Positions 24,144 to 32,905 of a stretch of DNA of 64,000 bases are shown here, piece after piece. The notes under the pieces were generated by a model, which worked only from the letters and a program-made list of their open reading frames with translations, had not been told where the DNA came from and searched no databases. Source of the DNA: Pseudomonas putida (lineage in GTDB: Bacteria; Pseudomonadota; Gammaproteobacteria; Pseudomonadales; Pseudomonadaceae); contig NZ_JANHLE010000020.1 in NCBI RefSeq assembly GCF_028682475.1, forward strand, positions 38,321-102,320, given 5' to 3'. The translations under genes and the position numbers were made by a program. Positions within the stretch are counted from its first letter, which is position 1. Each line of letters begins with the position of its first letter.

Positions 24144-25355
24144 ATGAATACGAGTTTCTGGAAGTCCGGGCATATCCCCACGCTGTTCGCCGCCTTTTTG
24201 TATTTCGACCTGAGCTTTATGGTCTGGTACCTGCTCGGCCCCCTGGCAGTGCAGATTGCCACCGACCTGCAGTTGACCACCCAGCAGCGCGGCCTGATGG
24301 TGGCCACACCGATCCTCGCCGGCGCCATCCTGCGCTTGGTGATGGGTATCCTGGTAGATCGGCTGTCAGCGAAAACCGCCGGCCTCATCGGCCAGGTGAT
24401 CGTCATCATCGCGTTGTTCTGTGCCTGGAAGATGGGCGTACACAGCTATGAACAGGCATTGCTGCTAGGTGTGTTCCTCGGTGTCGCTGGCGCCTCCTTC
24501 GCCGTCTCCCTGCCGCTGGCCTCGCAGTGGTACCCGGCCCAGCACCAGGGCAAGGCCATGGGTATTGCCGGCGCGGGTAACTCCGGCACCGTGTTTGCCG
24601 CACTGCTGGCGCCGGTCCTGGCGGCCAGTTTTGGCTGGAACAATGTTTTCGGCTTTGCCGTGGTGCCGCTGATGCTGAGCCTTGTGCTGTTCGCCCTGCT
24701 CGCGCGCAATGCCCCGCAACGCCCCAAGCCCAAGGCCATGGCCGACTACCTCAAAGCCCTGGGTGACCGCGACAGTTGGTGGTTCATGTTCTTCTACAGC
24801 GTCACCTTTGGCGGCTTCATCGGCCTGGCCAGCGCCCTGCCCGGCTACTTCAACGACCAGTATGGCCTGAGCCCGGTCACTGCCGGCTACTACACCGCCG
24901 CCTGCGTGTTCGCCGGCAGCCTGATGCGCCCTCTGGGTGGCGCCCTGGCCGATCGCTTTGGCGGTATCCGCACCTTGCTGGCGATGTACACCGTGGCCGC
25001 CATCTGCATCGCCGCCGTCGGTTTCAATCTGCCCAGCTCGGTGGCGGCACTGGCATTGTTCGTCAGTGCCATGCTCGGCCTTGGCGCAGGCAATGGCGCG
25101 GTATTTCAACTGGTACCGCAGCGCTTTCGCCAGGAAATCGGGGTGATGACTGGCCTGATCGGCATGGCCGGGGGTATCGGTGGTTTCCTTCTGGCCGCCG
25201 GCCTTGGCGCGATCAAACAACACAGCGGCGACTATCAACTGGGGCTTTGGCTGTTCGCCAGCCTGGGCGTGCTGGCCTGGTTCGGCCTGCACGGCGTCAA
25301 GCAACGCTGGCGCACCACCTGGGGCTCGGCCGCCGTCACTGCGGCGCGGGTCTGA
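24144..25355 (+). CDS. nasA: Nitrate/nitrite transporter, MFS (NarK/NasA)
   Basis: The 403-residue protein has 12 predicted membrane helices and the nitrate-nitrite porter signature of the NNP family: the GNSGTV block after the fifth helix region and GAGNGAVFQLVPQRF in the second half. It imports nitrate for assimilation. GAGG lies six bases before the ATG at 24144. It follows the terminator-containing leader and is followed after nine bases by the kinase-phosphatase gene. Confidence 0.93.
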   Translation: MNTSFWKSGHIPTLFAAFLYFDLSFMVWYLLGPLAVQIATDLQLTTQQRGLMVATPILAGAILRLVMGILVDRLSAKTAGLIGQVIVIIALFCAWKMGVHSYEQALLLGVFLGVAGASFAVSLPLASQWYPAQHQGKAMGIAGAGNSGTVFAALLAPVLAASFGWNNVFGFAVVPLMLSLVLFALLARNAPQRPKPKAMADYLKALGDRDSWWFMFFYSVTFGGFIGLASALPGYFNDQYGLSPVTAGYYTAACVFAGSLMRPLGGALADRFGGIRTLLAMYTVAAICIAAVGFNLPSSVAALALFVSAMLGLGAGNGAVFQLVPQRFRQEIGVMTGLIGMAGGIGGFLLAAGLGAIKQHSGDYQLGLWLFASLGVLAWFGLHGVKQRWRTTWGSAAVTAARV

Positions 25356-25364
25356 GACAGCGCC

Positions 25365-27035
25365 ATGAGCCTGCAACTGAGCTTCGCCCACGCCAGCGCT
25401 ACCGGGCCTCGAGAAGAGAACCAGGATGCCTTGCGCCTGGTCACACCCAACCCGGAACTGGCCGCCAGCAAGGGCTATCTGTTCGCCCTCGCCGACGGCG
25501 TCAGCCAGTGCGCCGACGGCGGCCTGGCCGCGCGGGCAAGCCTGCAGGCGCTAGCCCTGGACTATTACGCCACACCGCCTACCTGGGGCGTGGCCCAGGC
25601 CCTCGACCGCCTGTTGCTGGCACAGAATCGCTGGCTGCGCGCCAATGGTGGTGGCCAGCCTCTCCTGACCACCCTCAGCGCCCTGGTGCTGCGCGGTCGG
25701 CGCTTCACCCTGGCGCATGTCGGCGACTGCCGCGTCTATCGCTGGGCCGCCGGCCAGTTGCAACGCATCAGCGAGGATCACGTCTGGGATCAGCCCGGCA
25801 TGCAGCATGTGCTGAAGCGCGCCCTGGGCCTGGATCAACACTTGCAGGTCGACTATCTCGAAGGGGACCTGCACACCGGTGAATGCTTCGTCCTGCTCAG
25901 CGATGGCGTCTGGGCCAGCCTCAGCGAATCGCAGATAAGGGCGATATTGCGCGAACAGCTGGACTTGCAGGATGCCGCCCAAACGCTGGTCAGCTCGGCC
26001 CATCACAGCGGCAGCCAGGACAATGCCAGCGCCTTGCTGGTGCGGATCGACCGGTTGGGCGCAAGCAACCTCGGCGATTCCCTGGCGCAATTGCAGCAAT
26101 GGCCGCTGCCTGGCCCCCTGCGTAGCGGCCAATCGATCGATGGCTGGACGGTCGAGCAGACGCTCGGCCAGAGTCGGCAGTCCCTGCTGTACCGGGTCCA
26201 CGACGACCAGCAGCGCGCCTGGCTGCTGAAAACCTTGCCCGAGCAGCGCAAGGATGAACCTGGCGCGCTGCAAAGCCTGCTGCTCGAAGAATGGTTCCTG
26301 CGCCGGGTTGCCGGGCGTTACTTCCCCGAAGTGCACCCGGCCAGCCAACGCCAGCACCTGTATTACCTGATGCGTGAATACCCGGGCCAGACCCTTGCGC
26401 AACTGTTCGCCCGTTCCGGCCCTCTGCCATTGGCGGATTGGCAAGCGCTTGCCCAGCAACTGTTGCAGGCCGTGGGCCTGTTACATCGACGCAACATTCT
26501 CCATCGCGACATCAAGCCGGAAAACCTGCACCTGGGCGATGACGGCCAATTGCGCGTGCTGGATTTTGGCCTGGCCTTTTGCCCCGGACTTTCCGAAGAC
26601 CGCGCCCATGAGTTGCCCGGCACCCCGTCGTTCATTGCTCCGGAGGCGTTCGACGGTAAGCCGCCCAGTGCCCAGCAGGACTTGTACAGCGTCGGCGTGA
26701 CGCTGTTCTATCTGCTGACCGGTCACTATCCCTATGGCGAAATCGAAGCCTTCCAGCGCCCACGCTTTGTCCAGCCCACCAGTGCCGCGCGCTACCGCCC
26801 AGACCTGCCCGAATGGCTGGAGCACAACCTGACCCAGGCGTTGTTGGCCGACCCGCAACAACGTTTCGAAACCGCCGAACAATGGCTGTTGCTGCTCGAA
26901 CAAGGCGAACGCCAGCAACTGAGCCTGCGCCCGCGGCCACTGCTCGAGCGCGAGCCGATGAAAGTCTGGCGCGGCCTGGCGCTGCTGTCATTGTTGCTCA
27001 ACCTGATCCTGCTGATCTGCCTGCTAAAAGGCTGA
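25365..27035 (+). CDS. Fused PP2C phosphatase / Ser-Thr protein kinase, membrane anchored
   Basis: The 556-residue protein has an N-terminal PP2C phosphatase domain (about 1-235; REENQDA, LADGVSQCADGG, HVGDCRVYRW, SGSQDNASALLV metal-site motifs), a protein kinase domain (about 260-520; HRDIKPEN with catalytic Asp382, DFG at Asp400, and an APE motif) and a single C-terminal membrane helix (LLSLLLNLILLICLLKG). It can in principle both add and remove phosphate. The glycine-rich loop is poor (LGQSRQSLLYRV). It is co-transcribed with nasA, suggesting post-translational control of nitrate assimilation, but no substrate is known. A strong terminator follows. Confidence 0.9.
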   Translation: MSLQLSFAHASATGPREENQDALRLVTPNPELAASKGYLFALADGVSQCADGGLAARASLQALALDYYATPPTWGVAQALDRLLLAQNRWLRANGGGQPLLTTLSALVLRGRRFTLAHVGDCRVYRWAAGQLQRISEDHVWDQPGMQHVLKRALGLDQHLQVDYLEGDLHTGECFVLLSDGVWASLSESQIRAILREQLDLQDAAQTLVSSAHHSGSQDNASALLVRIDRLGASNLGDSLAQLQQWPLPGPLRSGQSIDGWTVEQTLGQSRQSLLYRVHDDQQRAWLLKTLPEQRKDEPGALQSLLLEEWFLRRVAGRYFPEVHPASQRQHLYYLMREYPGQTLAQLFARSGPLPLADWQALAQQLLQAVGLLHRRNILHRDIKPENLHLGDDGQLRVLDFGLAFCPGLSEDRAHELPGTPSFIAPEAFDGKPPSAQQDLYSVGVTLFYLLTGHYPYGEIEAFQRPRFVQPTSAARYRPDLPEWLEHNLTQALLADPQQRFETAEQWLLLLEQGERQQLSLRPRPLLEREPMKVWRGLALLSLLLNLILLICLLKG

Positions 27036-27146
27036 CGCTGCGCGCTTCAAACTGAGCAGCCCGGCGATCCTGGTGATTGGCGAAGTGGCGGCCCGAGGAG
27101 CCTCACACAGCACCCTGCTGCAGATACCGGCCTGAATCGCAGGCAA

Positions 27147-27176
27147 AGAAAAGCCCGGCCTAGGCCGGGCTTTTCT
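27147..27176. terminator. Bidirectional terminator between the kinase gene and oprF
   Basis: AGAAAAGCCCGGCC and GGCCGGGCTTTTCT form a near-perfect palindrome around TA, with A-tract and T-tract on the two sides, so it stops transcripts from both convergent genes. Confidence 0.93.
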
Positions 27177-27192
27177 GTGAAGCGCTTACCAA

Positions 27193-28230
27193 TTACTTGG
27201 CTTGTGCTTCTACTTGTGCTTCTACGCGACGGTTAACAGCGCGACCAGCGTCGGTGGCGTTGTCAGCAACCGGACGGGTTTCACCGTAGCCTACCGACTC
27301 AACACGGCTCGATTCTACGCCGTACTGGTTGGTCAGAACCTGCTTAACGGCGTTTGCACGACGCTCAGACAGCTTCTGGTTGTAAGCGTCAGGACCGACG
27401 GAGTCAGTGTGACCTTCAACAGTGGTGGTGGTCTGTGGGTACTGCTTCATGAAGTCAGCCAGGTTCTTGATGTCGCCGTAGCTGTTTGGCTTGACGACCG
27501 ACTTGTCGAAGTCGAACTTGACGTCCAGCTCAACACGTACGACTTCGGCAACAGCCGGGCAGCCGTCAGCGTCAACGGTAACGTTGGCTGGGGTGTCAGG
27601 GCACTTGTCAACGTTGTCGCAAACGCCGTCGTTGTCGCTGTCGGAGCAGACTTCAGCAACTGGAGCAGGAGCAGCTGCAACCTTGCCACCGCTACCACCG
27701 AAGTTCAGACCCAGACCGACGGTTGGACCCCACTCGGTGTTGCCGTTGTCGATGTTGTACATGGCTTCAACGCCGGCACGGGCGAAGAACATGTCGGTGA
27801 TGTACCACTTGGCGCCAGCGCCAACGTTGGCGAAGGTGGAGTGGTCACGACCGTTGTTAGTGGCCTGGCCCAGGCTCTCGTGCGCGAAACCAGCGGAAAC
27901 GTAAGGACGCACTGCGTCGCCTACGGTACCCAGGTGGTAGGTAGCGTCGAGCTTGGCTTTAGAACCTTTGATGTCTTTGTTGAAGACTTCGCCACGAGCG
28001 TTGTGAGTCTCGTTGTAGCCCAGGTCCAGCGACAGGTCGTCGGTCAGGAAGTAACCGAGGCGAACACCAGGGTTGGTGCCGTCGTTCTTGAAATTGCGCT
28101 CGCTATCGTAGTACTGCTTGGTAACGTTACCTTCGATCTCAACCGCGCCTTGGCCTTGTGCCAGAGCGCCGAGCGAAGTTACGGCTACAAGAGAACCAAT
28201 GGCCAAGCCCAAGGTGTTTTTCAATTTCAT
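27193..28230 (-). CDS. oprF: Major outer membrane porin OprF
   Basis: The 345-residue protein has a signal peptide (MKLKNTLGLAIGSLVAVTSL, cut after ALA), an N-terminal eight-stranded beta-barrel, a linker with four cysteines and acidic TSP3-like repeats (DSDNDGVCDNVDKCPDTPANV) and a C-terminal OmpA domain binding peptidoglycan (VEGHTDSVGPDAYNQKLSERRA). It is the general porin and structural link to the wall. GGGGA precedes the ATG. The upstream spacer of 110 bases contains a hairpin separating it from sigX, whose product is known to transcribe oprF in pseudomonads. Confidence 0.97.
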   Translation of the reverse strand: MKLKNTLGLAIGSLVAVTSLGALAQGQGAVEIEGNVTKQYYDSERNFKNDGTNPGVRLGYFLTDDLSLDLGYNETHNARGEVFNKDIKGSKAKLDATYHLGTVGDAVRPYVSAGFAHESLGQATNNGRDHSTFANVGAGAKWYITDMFFARAGVEAMYNIDNGNTEWGPTVGLGLNFGGSGGKVAAAPAPVAEVCSDSDNDGVCDNVDKCPDTPANVTVDADGCPAVAEVVRVELDVKFDFDKSVVKPNSYGDIKNLADFMKQYPQTTTTVEGHTDSVGPDAYNQKLSERRANAVKQVLTNQYGVESSRVESVGYGETRPVADNATDAGRAVNRRVEAQVEAQAK

Positions 28231-28291
28231 CCGTTAAATCCCCATCTGGTGATAGTTAAGCAGTCCCACCAACATCCGGGGGACAACTCGA

Positions 28292-28315
28292 CGGCAAGTC
28301 TAGCAGAACTTGCCG
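28292..28315 (-). terminator. Hairpin between sigX and oprF
   Basis: CGGCAAGT and ACTTGCCG pair perfectly with an eight-base loop in the 110-base spacer. No T-run follows in the minus direction. It may attenuate sigX readthrough into oprF or protect the sigX mRNA end. Confidence 0.55.
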
Positions 28316-28340
28316 GTACGTTAGAGATATTTACGCGCCA

Positions 28341-28931
28341 CTAAGTTTCAGCAAGGCCCGCAAATTTCTCACGTAGCTTGTCTAGCGCACGCTTGTACCG
28401 CATTTTCGTTGCGCTCAGGCCCATATGCATGATATCGGCGATTTCCTGAAATTCCAGCTCTGCGACAAATCGTAGCACCAGAATTTCACGGTCAATCGGA
28501 TTAACATGCACTAACCACTTGTCCAACCCACCCTTCTCTTCCGGTTTCGGCGCCTTCTCTTCCGAGGCTTCCTCAAGTGGATCAAGACTCAAGGCATCCA
28601 TCAGTCGACGCTTGCGCCGCTCCTTGCGGTACTGGGTGATGCATTCGTTATAGGTGATGCTGTAGAGCCAGGTCTTGAACTTCGATTTACCCTCGAAGTT
28701 CTTCAAACCATAGAGCACCTTGAGCATCACCTCCTGACAGACATCATCAGCGTCCCGATCGTTCCCCAGATAACGCGCACAGACGTTAAAAAGGGTCCGC
28801 TGGTAGCGTCGCATGAGCTCCTCATACGCGCGAGTAACATGAAACAGCTCCTCATGCGAACGCGCCACCAACTCCTCATCAGTGAGCTCGCGGGGGTCGT
28901 AACGCATGGGCAGCGAGTGAACTTTATTCAA
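28341..28931 (-). CDS. sigX: ECF sigma factor SigX
   Basis: The 196-residue protein has sigma region 2 (about 35-105; YLGNDRDADDVCQEVMLKVL, FKTWLYSITYNECI) and region 4 (about 135-190; REILVLRFVAELEFQEIADIMHM). The long acidic linker EEASEEKAPKPEEKGG is typical of Pseudomonas SigX, which controls oprF and fatty-acid and membrane genes in response to envelope stress. The start codon is probably TTG at 28931 because the known SigX proteins begin MNKA/V; an in-frame ATG lies at 28907. No anti-sigma gene is adjacent; CmpX is the neighbour linked to its activity. Confidence 0.96.
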   Translation of the reverse strand: MNKVHSLPMRYDPRELTDEELVARSHEELFHVTRAYEELMRRYQRTLFNVCARYLGNDRDADDVCQEVMLKVLYGLKNFEGKSKFKTWLYSITYNECITQYRKERRKRRLMDALSLDPLEEASEEKAPKPEEKGGLDKWLVHVNPIDREILVLRFVAELEFQEIADIMHMGLSATKMRYKRALDKLREKFAGLAET

Positions 28932-29021
28932 AACGAATCTGGCCGACAGTCAGGTCAATGTCGCCGCTTACCCCTGCCTGGGGCAATTTCGCGGCGGCAT
29001 ACATTAGCAGGATTTACCCGG

Positions 29022-29846
29022 TTAGCGGCTATTGACTCGCTGCTCGAGAAGAATCCGGTTGGACAACGAAACCAACTCGCCGTCGTCGGTCAGCAAGGTC
29101 GTCTTGACCGTGCCGATCTCCTCGATCTGCCCTTCGACCTCTCCAACCTGCACTTGCTGGCCGACTTGATAGAGTTCTCGAACATAGATTCCAGCCAGAA
29201 TCTGCCCGGCAATTTCGCGACTGCCCAGGCCCATCGCCAGGGCAACGGCCAGACCAACGGTAATCAATCCGATGACAATTACATGGTTGAGCAGGTCGGT
29301 TTTGACCTCGAGCTGGCTGATTGCCACTGAAATACTGATGATAATCACCAGGCCCTGGGCGATACGACCGACACCGGCGGCGTACTCCAGGCCGATGCCT
29401 TCGGCGGCACCGCGCACCAGGCCGTTGACCAGTTGCGCCAGCAGCACGCCCGCCAGCAGCACCAGGGCCGCGCCGAACACCTTCGGCAGGTACAGTGCGA
29501 GCATGTCCAGGGTTGCCGAGACGCGCTCAAGACCCAGGGATTCAGCGGCCGAGACCAGGAAAATGAGCAACACGAACCAGTAAACAATCTTGCCGATCAA
29601 CGTCGAGATCGGCACCTGGATACCGACCCGATCGAGCATCTTGGTCAGGCCGGTGCCGCCCATCAGGCGGTCCAGACCGAGTTTGGCCAGCAGCTTGGAG
29701 AGCAAGGTGTCGAGCAGCTTGGCCACGACAAAACCGAGCAGCACCACAACCAGGGCGCCAAACAGATTGGGGATGAAGTTCGCCACTTTGGTCCACAGCG
29801 CGGTCATCGCGGTGAGCAAGCTCTGGGTCCAGAGATTAAGTTCCAT
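29022..29846 (-). CDS. cmpX: CmpX, mechanosensitive-channel-like membrane protein
   Basis: The 274-residue inner-membrane protein has several hydrophobic helices (for example FGALVVVLLGFVVAKLLDTLL and AALVLLAGVLLAQLVNGLV) and an MscS-like beta domain near the C-terminus (VGEVEGQIEEIGTVKTTLLTDDG). In P. aeruginosa, cmpX lies upstream of sigX and affects SigX activity. The ATG at 29846 (MELNLWTQS) is used; a TTG two codons upstream is possible. It begins two bases after the crfX stop. Confidence 0.92.
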   Translation of the reverse strand: MELNLWTQSLLTAMTALWTKVANFIPNLFGALVVVLLGFVVAKLLDTLLSKLLAKLGLDRLMGGTGLTKMLDRVGIQVPISTLIGKIVYWFVLLIFLVSAAESLGLERVSATLDMLALYLPKVFGAALVLLAGVLLAQLVNGLVRGAAEGIGLEYAAGVGRIAQGLVIIISISVAISQLEVKTDLLNHVIVIGLITVGLAVALAMGLGSREIAGQILAGIYVRELYQVGQQVQVGEVEGQIEEIGTVKTTLLTDDGELVSLSNRILLEQRVNSR

Positions 29847-29848
29847 AT

Positions 29849-30097
29849 TCAATCGGCCTTATCAGCTTTACGAGCGGTAGCGTTACGGCGGACCGGCGCT
29901 ACATGCGCCGAACCATTGTTCACGGCAATCATCAACGCCTGGCTCCAGCGGCCAAGCAGGCTGAACAGATCGCCCGCACCGACCTGACGGTTGGCGGTTT
30001 TCAGGACACGCCCAAGGCAGGCATCGTCGTCGCGCTCGCGCCCGGACGGTGAAGCCTTGAGCAGGTCTCGCAGGGATTCTTCAAACGGATCGTGCAT
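29849..30097 (-). CDS. crfX: CrfX small protein
   Basis: The 82-residue protein (MHDPFEESLRDLLKASPSGRERDDDACLGRVLKTANRQ) is the small gene always found before cmpX in Pseudomonas (PA1774 in P. aeruginosa, from memory). It has no membrane helix and ends with a basic tail. The function is not known. Two bases separate it from cmpX, so they form one transcript. Confidence 0.85.
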   Translation of the reverse strand: MHDPFEESLRDLLKASPSGRERDDDACLGRVLKTANRQVGAGDLFSLLGRWSQALMIAVNNGSAHVAPVRRNATARKADKAD

Positions 30098-30198
30098 AGG
30101 CACCTCGCGCAATATCTGTCAGAGACGAGGTGGTCTCAGCGCGGGTCACATGAACCGGGCAGACAGTTAATGACTGGTTGTTCACCAAATGCACCGGA

Positions 30199-31194
30199 TC
30201 ACACCCAGCGCAGTCGGCGGAACAGCCACCACTGCCCCAGTGCCAGCGCCAGTACCAGCAGGCTGGCGAAGAGAAATCCATAGGGGCTTTCCGATCCCGG
30301 AATACCGCCGACGTTGATGCCTAGCAGCCCGGTGACAAAACTCATGGGCAGAAAAATGCAGGTGATGATGCCAAAGCGGTACATGGTCCGGTTCATCCGC
30401 TCGGCACGCCGACGGTCTTCGCTTTCCAACACCAGGGCAGCCCGTTCACGGGTCAGTTCCAGCTCTTCAAGGTAGCGGATCAGGCTGTTGTTCAGCTCGT
30501 TCCAGTAATCGGCATCGTCTTCGGCGAACCAGCTCCACTTGTTGCGCGCCAATTGCGCGTATAGCTCGCGCTGCGGCGCGAGAAAGCGCCGCAGACCGGC
30601 AGCGCGGCGGCGGATCTGCTGCAAGGAAGCCTGCTCCGGCGCGTACCGCTGGTCGGCTTCAAGCTTCTCTTCTTCCAGGTCGACCACTTCCGAGAGGTCG
30701 CTGAGCAGCGCCTGAACCTTCTCGGTCAGTAGCTGCGCCATACTCAGCAACAGTTCGGAGGCCGTCTTGGGGCCACGGCCTTCGGCCAGTTGCTGCAACA
30801 GCTCGTCACTGGCGCGTAATGGCCGCAAGCGCAGGGAAATTACCCGCTGCGCCTGGGCGAAGATCCGTACCGACACCATGTCTTCGGGCTCTGCGCCCGG
30901 ATTGAGGTTGACCCCGCGCAAAAACAGCAGCATCTGCGCTTCTGGCAAGGGCAGTAGGCGTGGACGGGTATTTTCTTCAAGGAGCAGGTCGCAGGCGAAT
31001 TCGCTCAGGCCGCTGTCGCGACGCAGCCAGGTCCGCGTCTGCGGGTGACTGCGATCCCAATGCAGCCAGAGGCTCTGCTCTGGCTGCAACTGCAGGTCGT
31101 CCAGTTCAGTTCGACCAATCGAACGCGCACCGCCTTTACCATCGAGCACCAGGGCATGCACCAACCCCCACTGCGCGTTTTCTTCCTCGAACAT
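30199..31194 (-). CDS. cmaX: CorA/ZntB-type metal transporter CmaX
   Basis: The 331-residue protein has a large soluble N-terminal domain with a long coiled helix and two C-terminal membrane helices, the CorA/ZntB layout. The CorA selectivity loop GMN is replaced by GIN (LLGINVGGIPG), as in ZntB-type members, so the ion may be zinc or another metal and not only magnesium. It corresponds to PA1773 cmaX, next to crfX-cmpX-sigX-oprF. It starts upstream of crfX on the same strand and is 101 bases away. Confidence 0.88.
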   Translation of the reverse strand: MFEEENAQWGLVHALVLDGKGGARSIGRTELDDLQLQPEQSLWLHWDRSHPQTRTWLRRDSGLSEFACDLLLEENTRPRLLPLPEAQMLLFLRGVNLNPGAEPEDMVSVRIFAQAQRVISLRLRPLRASDELLQQLAEGRGPKTASELLLSMAQLLTEKVQALLSDLSEVVDLEEEKLEADQRYAPEQASLQQIRRRAAGLRRFLAPQRELYAQLARNKWSWFAEDDADYWNELNNSLIRYLEELELTRERAALVLESEDRRRAERMNRTMYRFGIITCIFLPMSFVTGLLGINVGGIPGSESPYGFLFASLLVLALALGQWWLFRRLRWV

Positions 31195-31221
31195 TCCTGC
31201 TCCACTTCGCGGTTTCAGTGC

Positions 31222-31710
31222 TTATTCCGGCATTTTAAGCGGACTTGGCGAGACAATCACACCATTGTTGTCAGCGTAGATATACTCGCCCGGACGGAAC
31301 GTCACCCCGGCAAAGTTCACCACCACGTTGAGATCACCGATGCCGCGCTTGTCGGTCTTCATCGGGTGGCTGGCCAGGGCCTGCACGCCAACGTCGGTCT
31401 GTGCCAGGACATCGACATCACGCACGCAGCCATAGATCACCAGGCCTTCCCAGCCGTTCTTGGCGGCTTTCTCGGCGAGCATGTCACCGAGCAGCGCGCG
31501 ACGCAGCGAACCGCCACCGTCGACCACCAGCACCTTGCCCTTGCCATCCAGGTCAACCTGCTCCTTGACCAGCGAGTTGTCTTCGAAGCACTTGATGGTG
31601 ACGATCTCACCACCGAAGGAGTCGCGGCCGCCGAAGTTGCTGAACATCGGCTCCAGCACCTGCACCAGTTCCGGGTAGGCGTCGCACAGATCGGGGGTGA
31701 GATAATGCAT
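31222..31710 (-). CDS. rraA: Ribonuclease E activity regulator RraA
   Basis: The 162-residue protein (MHYLTPDLCDAYPELVQVLEP) belongs to the RraA/MenG-like family that binds RNase E and damps mRNA decay; some relatives are aldolases. GGGSLRRALLGDMLAEKAAKNGWEG is the family core. The ATG at 31710 gives the usual length. It lies 27 bases upstream of cmaX on the same strand. Confidence 0.93.
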   Translation of the reverse strand: MHYLTPDLCDAYPELVQVLEPMFSNFGGRDSFGGEIVTIKCFEDNSLVKEQVDLDGKGKVLVVDGGGSLRRALLGDMLAEKAAKNGWEGLVIYGCVRDVDVLAQTDVGVQALASHPMKTDKRGIGDLNVVVNFAGVTFRPGEYIYADNNGVIVSPSPLKMPE

Positions 31711-31779
31711 GGGAAACTCCTGTCGGTTGCCAAGACAAAGGGATGTCACAGTTTCAAATCAGTTAACGAGGCCCAGCGA

Positions 31780-32796
31780 TCACGCTTTAGGCTCAAGGCT
31801 ACACGTCGGCGCCGGTCCGGTCACCTGCTGCGCAGCATCATTGAGCAAAGCAGTCAAAGGGTTGTGCAGCCAGCGCTCGACCAGCGGCCAAACCTGGGTC
31901 TGCGCCGGCTTGCTGACCAGCATGTCGACGTGGCCGAAGTTGTCGAAACCCTCTTCACGTCCCAGGCGAATGAATTGCTTGTGCTCGCCGCCCAGTTGCT
32001 CAAACAGCTTGCGGCAGGCCCACACCGGGTCCTGATGATCGCCCGCCGCGCCTACCGCCAGCACCGGCACATCGACTTCGGCCAGCCCGGCCCACCAATC
32101 GCGATCCTTGTCGCCGAAACGGCCGAACAGACCGAACCAGCGCATGCTTTCCAGAGCCAGGCCAATCGGTTCGTCTTCCGGGCCGCGCTTGAGACGCGCG
32201 CCGGAAATCTGCCCGAAGCGCTTGAGCAACAGGCGCCCGCCCCACTCCACTGGCGGCAATTTCAGCGGCCAATAGGTGCGACTGACCTGAGTACCGAAAA
32301 ATGCCGCGCTGGCCACCTGCTCAGCCGTCAGATACTGACCGCCAAGCGCGGCAGCCAGGGTGGTGCCGCCCAGGGAGTGGCCGATCCAGTGCGCGGCACG
32401 GCCGCACTGCTCGCTGACAAAGGCTGCAATGACTGGCAAATCGTAACGGGCATAGTCGGCGACACGGTTGTGTCGATAAGCATGGTTGCGCGGCGACAGA
32501 CCGTGACCGCGCATTTCCGGAATCCACACATCGAAACCGGCGCGCGCCAGGTAGGCACCCAGGCCAATACCCCGGGGCGAATACCAGAAACGCCGGTTGG
32601 AAAAGCTGCCGTGCAGCAAAATCACCGGGGCGCCGCGCACCTCGGCCTGGTCAGCCAGACCGAGACGGGTGACCGCCAGCTCAACGGTGCGATCCGGGCT
32701 GTTACCGGCCTTGATCCGGTAGACATCTTCGCTCAGATCACCGCGACGCTCGGCACTGAGCAAGGCCACGGGAAATAGAGAACTGCTGCTTTGCAT
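31780..32796 (-). CDS. Alpha/beta hydrolase (lipase/esterase-like)
   Basis: The 338-residue protein has the alpha/beta hydrolase fold: oxyanion block VILLHGSFSNRRFW, nucleophile elbow GHSLGGTTL, and a late FDNFGHVDML histidine region. No signal peptide is seen, so it is probably cytoplasmic or peripheral. It matches the esterase-like gene between rraA and ppsA in P. aeruginosa (PA1771). The substrate is unknown; acyl esters are likely. Confidence 0.85.
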   Translation of the reverse strand: MQSSSSLFPVALLSAERRGDLSEDVYRIKAGNSPDRTVELAVTRLGLADQAEVRGAPVILLHGSFSNRRFWYSPRGIGLGAYLARAGFDVWIPEMRGHGLSPRNHAYRHNRVADYARYDLPVIAAFVSEQCGRAAHWIGHSLGGTTLAAALGGQYLTAEQVASAAFFGTQVSRTYWPLKLPPVEWGGRLLLKRFGQISGARLKRGPEDEPIGLALESMRWFGLFGRFGDKDRDWWAGLAEVDVPVLAVGAAGDHQDPVWACRKLFEQLGGEHKQFIRLGREEGFDNFGHVDMLVSKPAQTQVWPLVERWLHNPLTALLNDAAQQVTGPAPTCSLEPKA

Positions 32797-32857
32797 AGGT
32801 TTCTTGCACGAAAAAGGGCGGGAACCATCACTGGAACACGCCCTGGAATACGGTCGA

Positions 32858-32892
32858 AACCTTCACCGACCCAAATAGGCCGGGTGAAGGTT
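32858..32892 (-). terminator. Possible terminator of ppsA
   Basis: AACCTTCACC and GGTGAAGGTT pair perfectly with a 15-base loop, 14 bases after the ppsA stop on the minus strand. Only a short A run (three bases) follows on the plus strand, so termination strength is uncertain. Confidence 0.5.
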
Positions 32893-32905
32893 CCGGTTCA
32901 ACGCC

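Noticed and set aside
31045..32778. A 577-codon open frame opposite rraA and the hydrolase
   Set aside because: It crosses three genes on the other strand and has no start signal or motif; a shadow frame.
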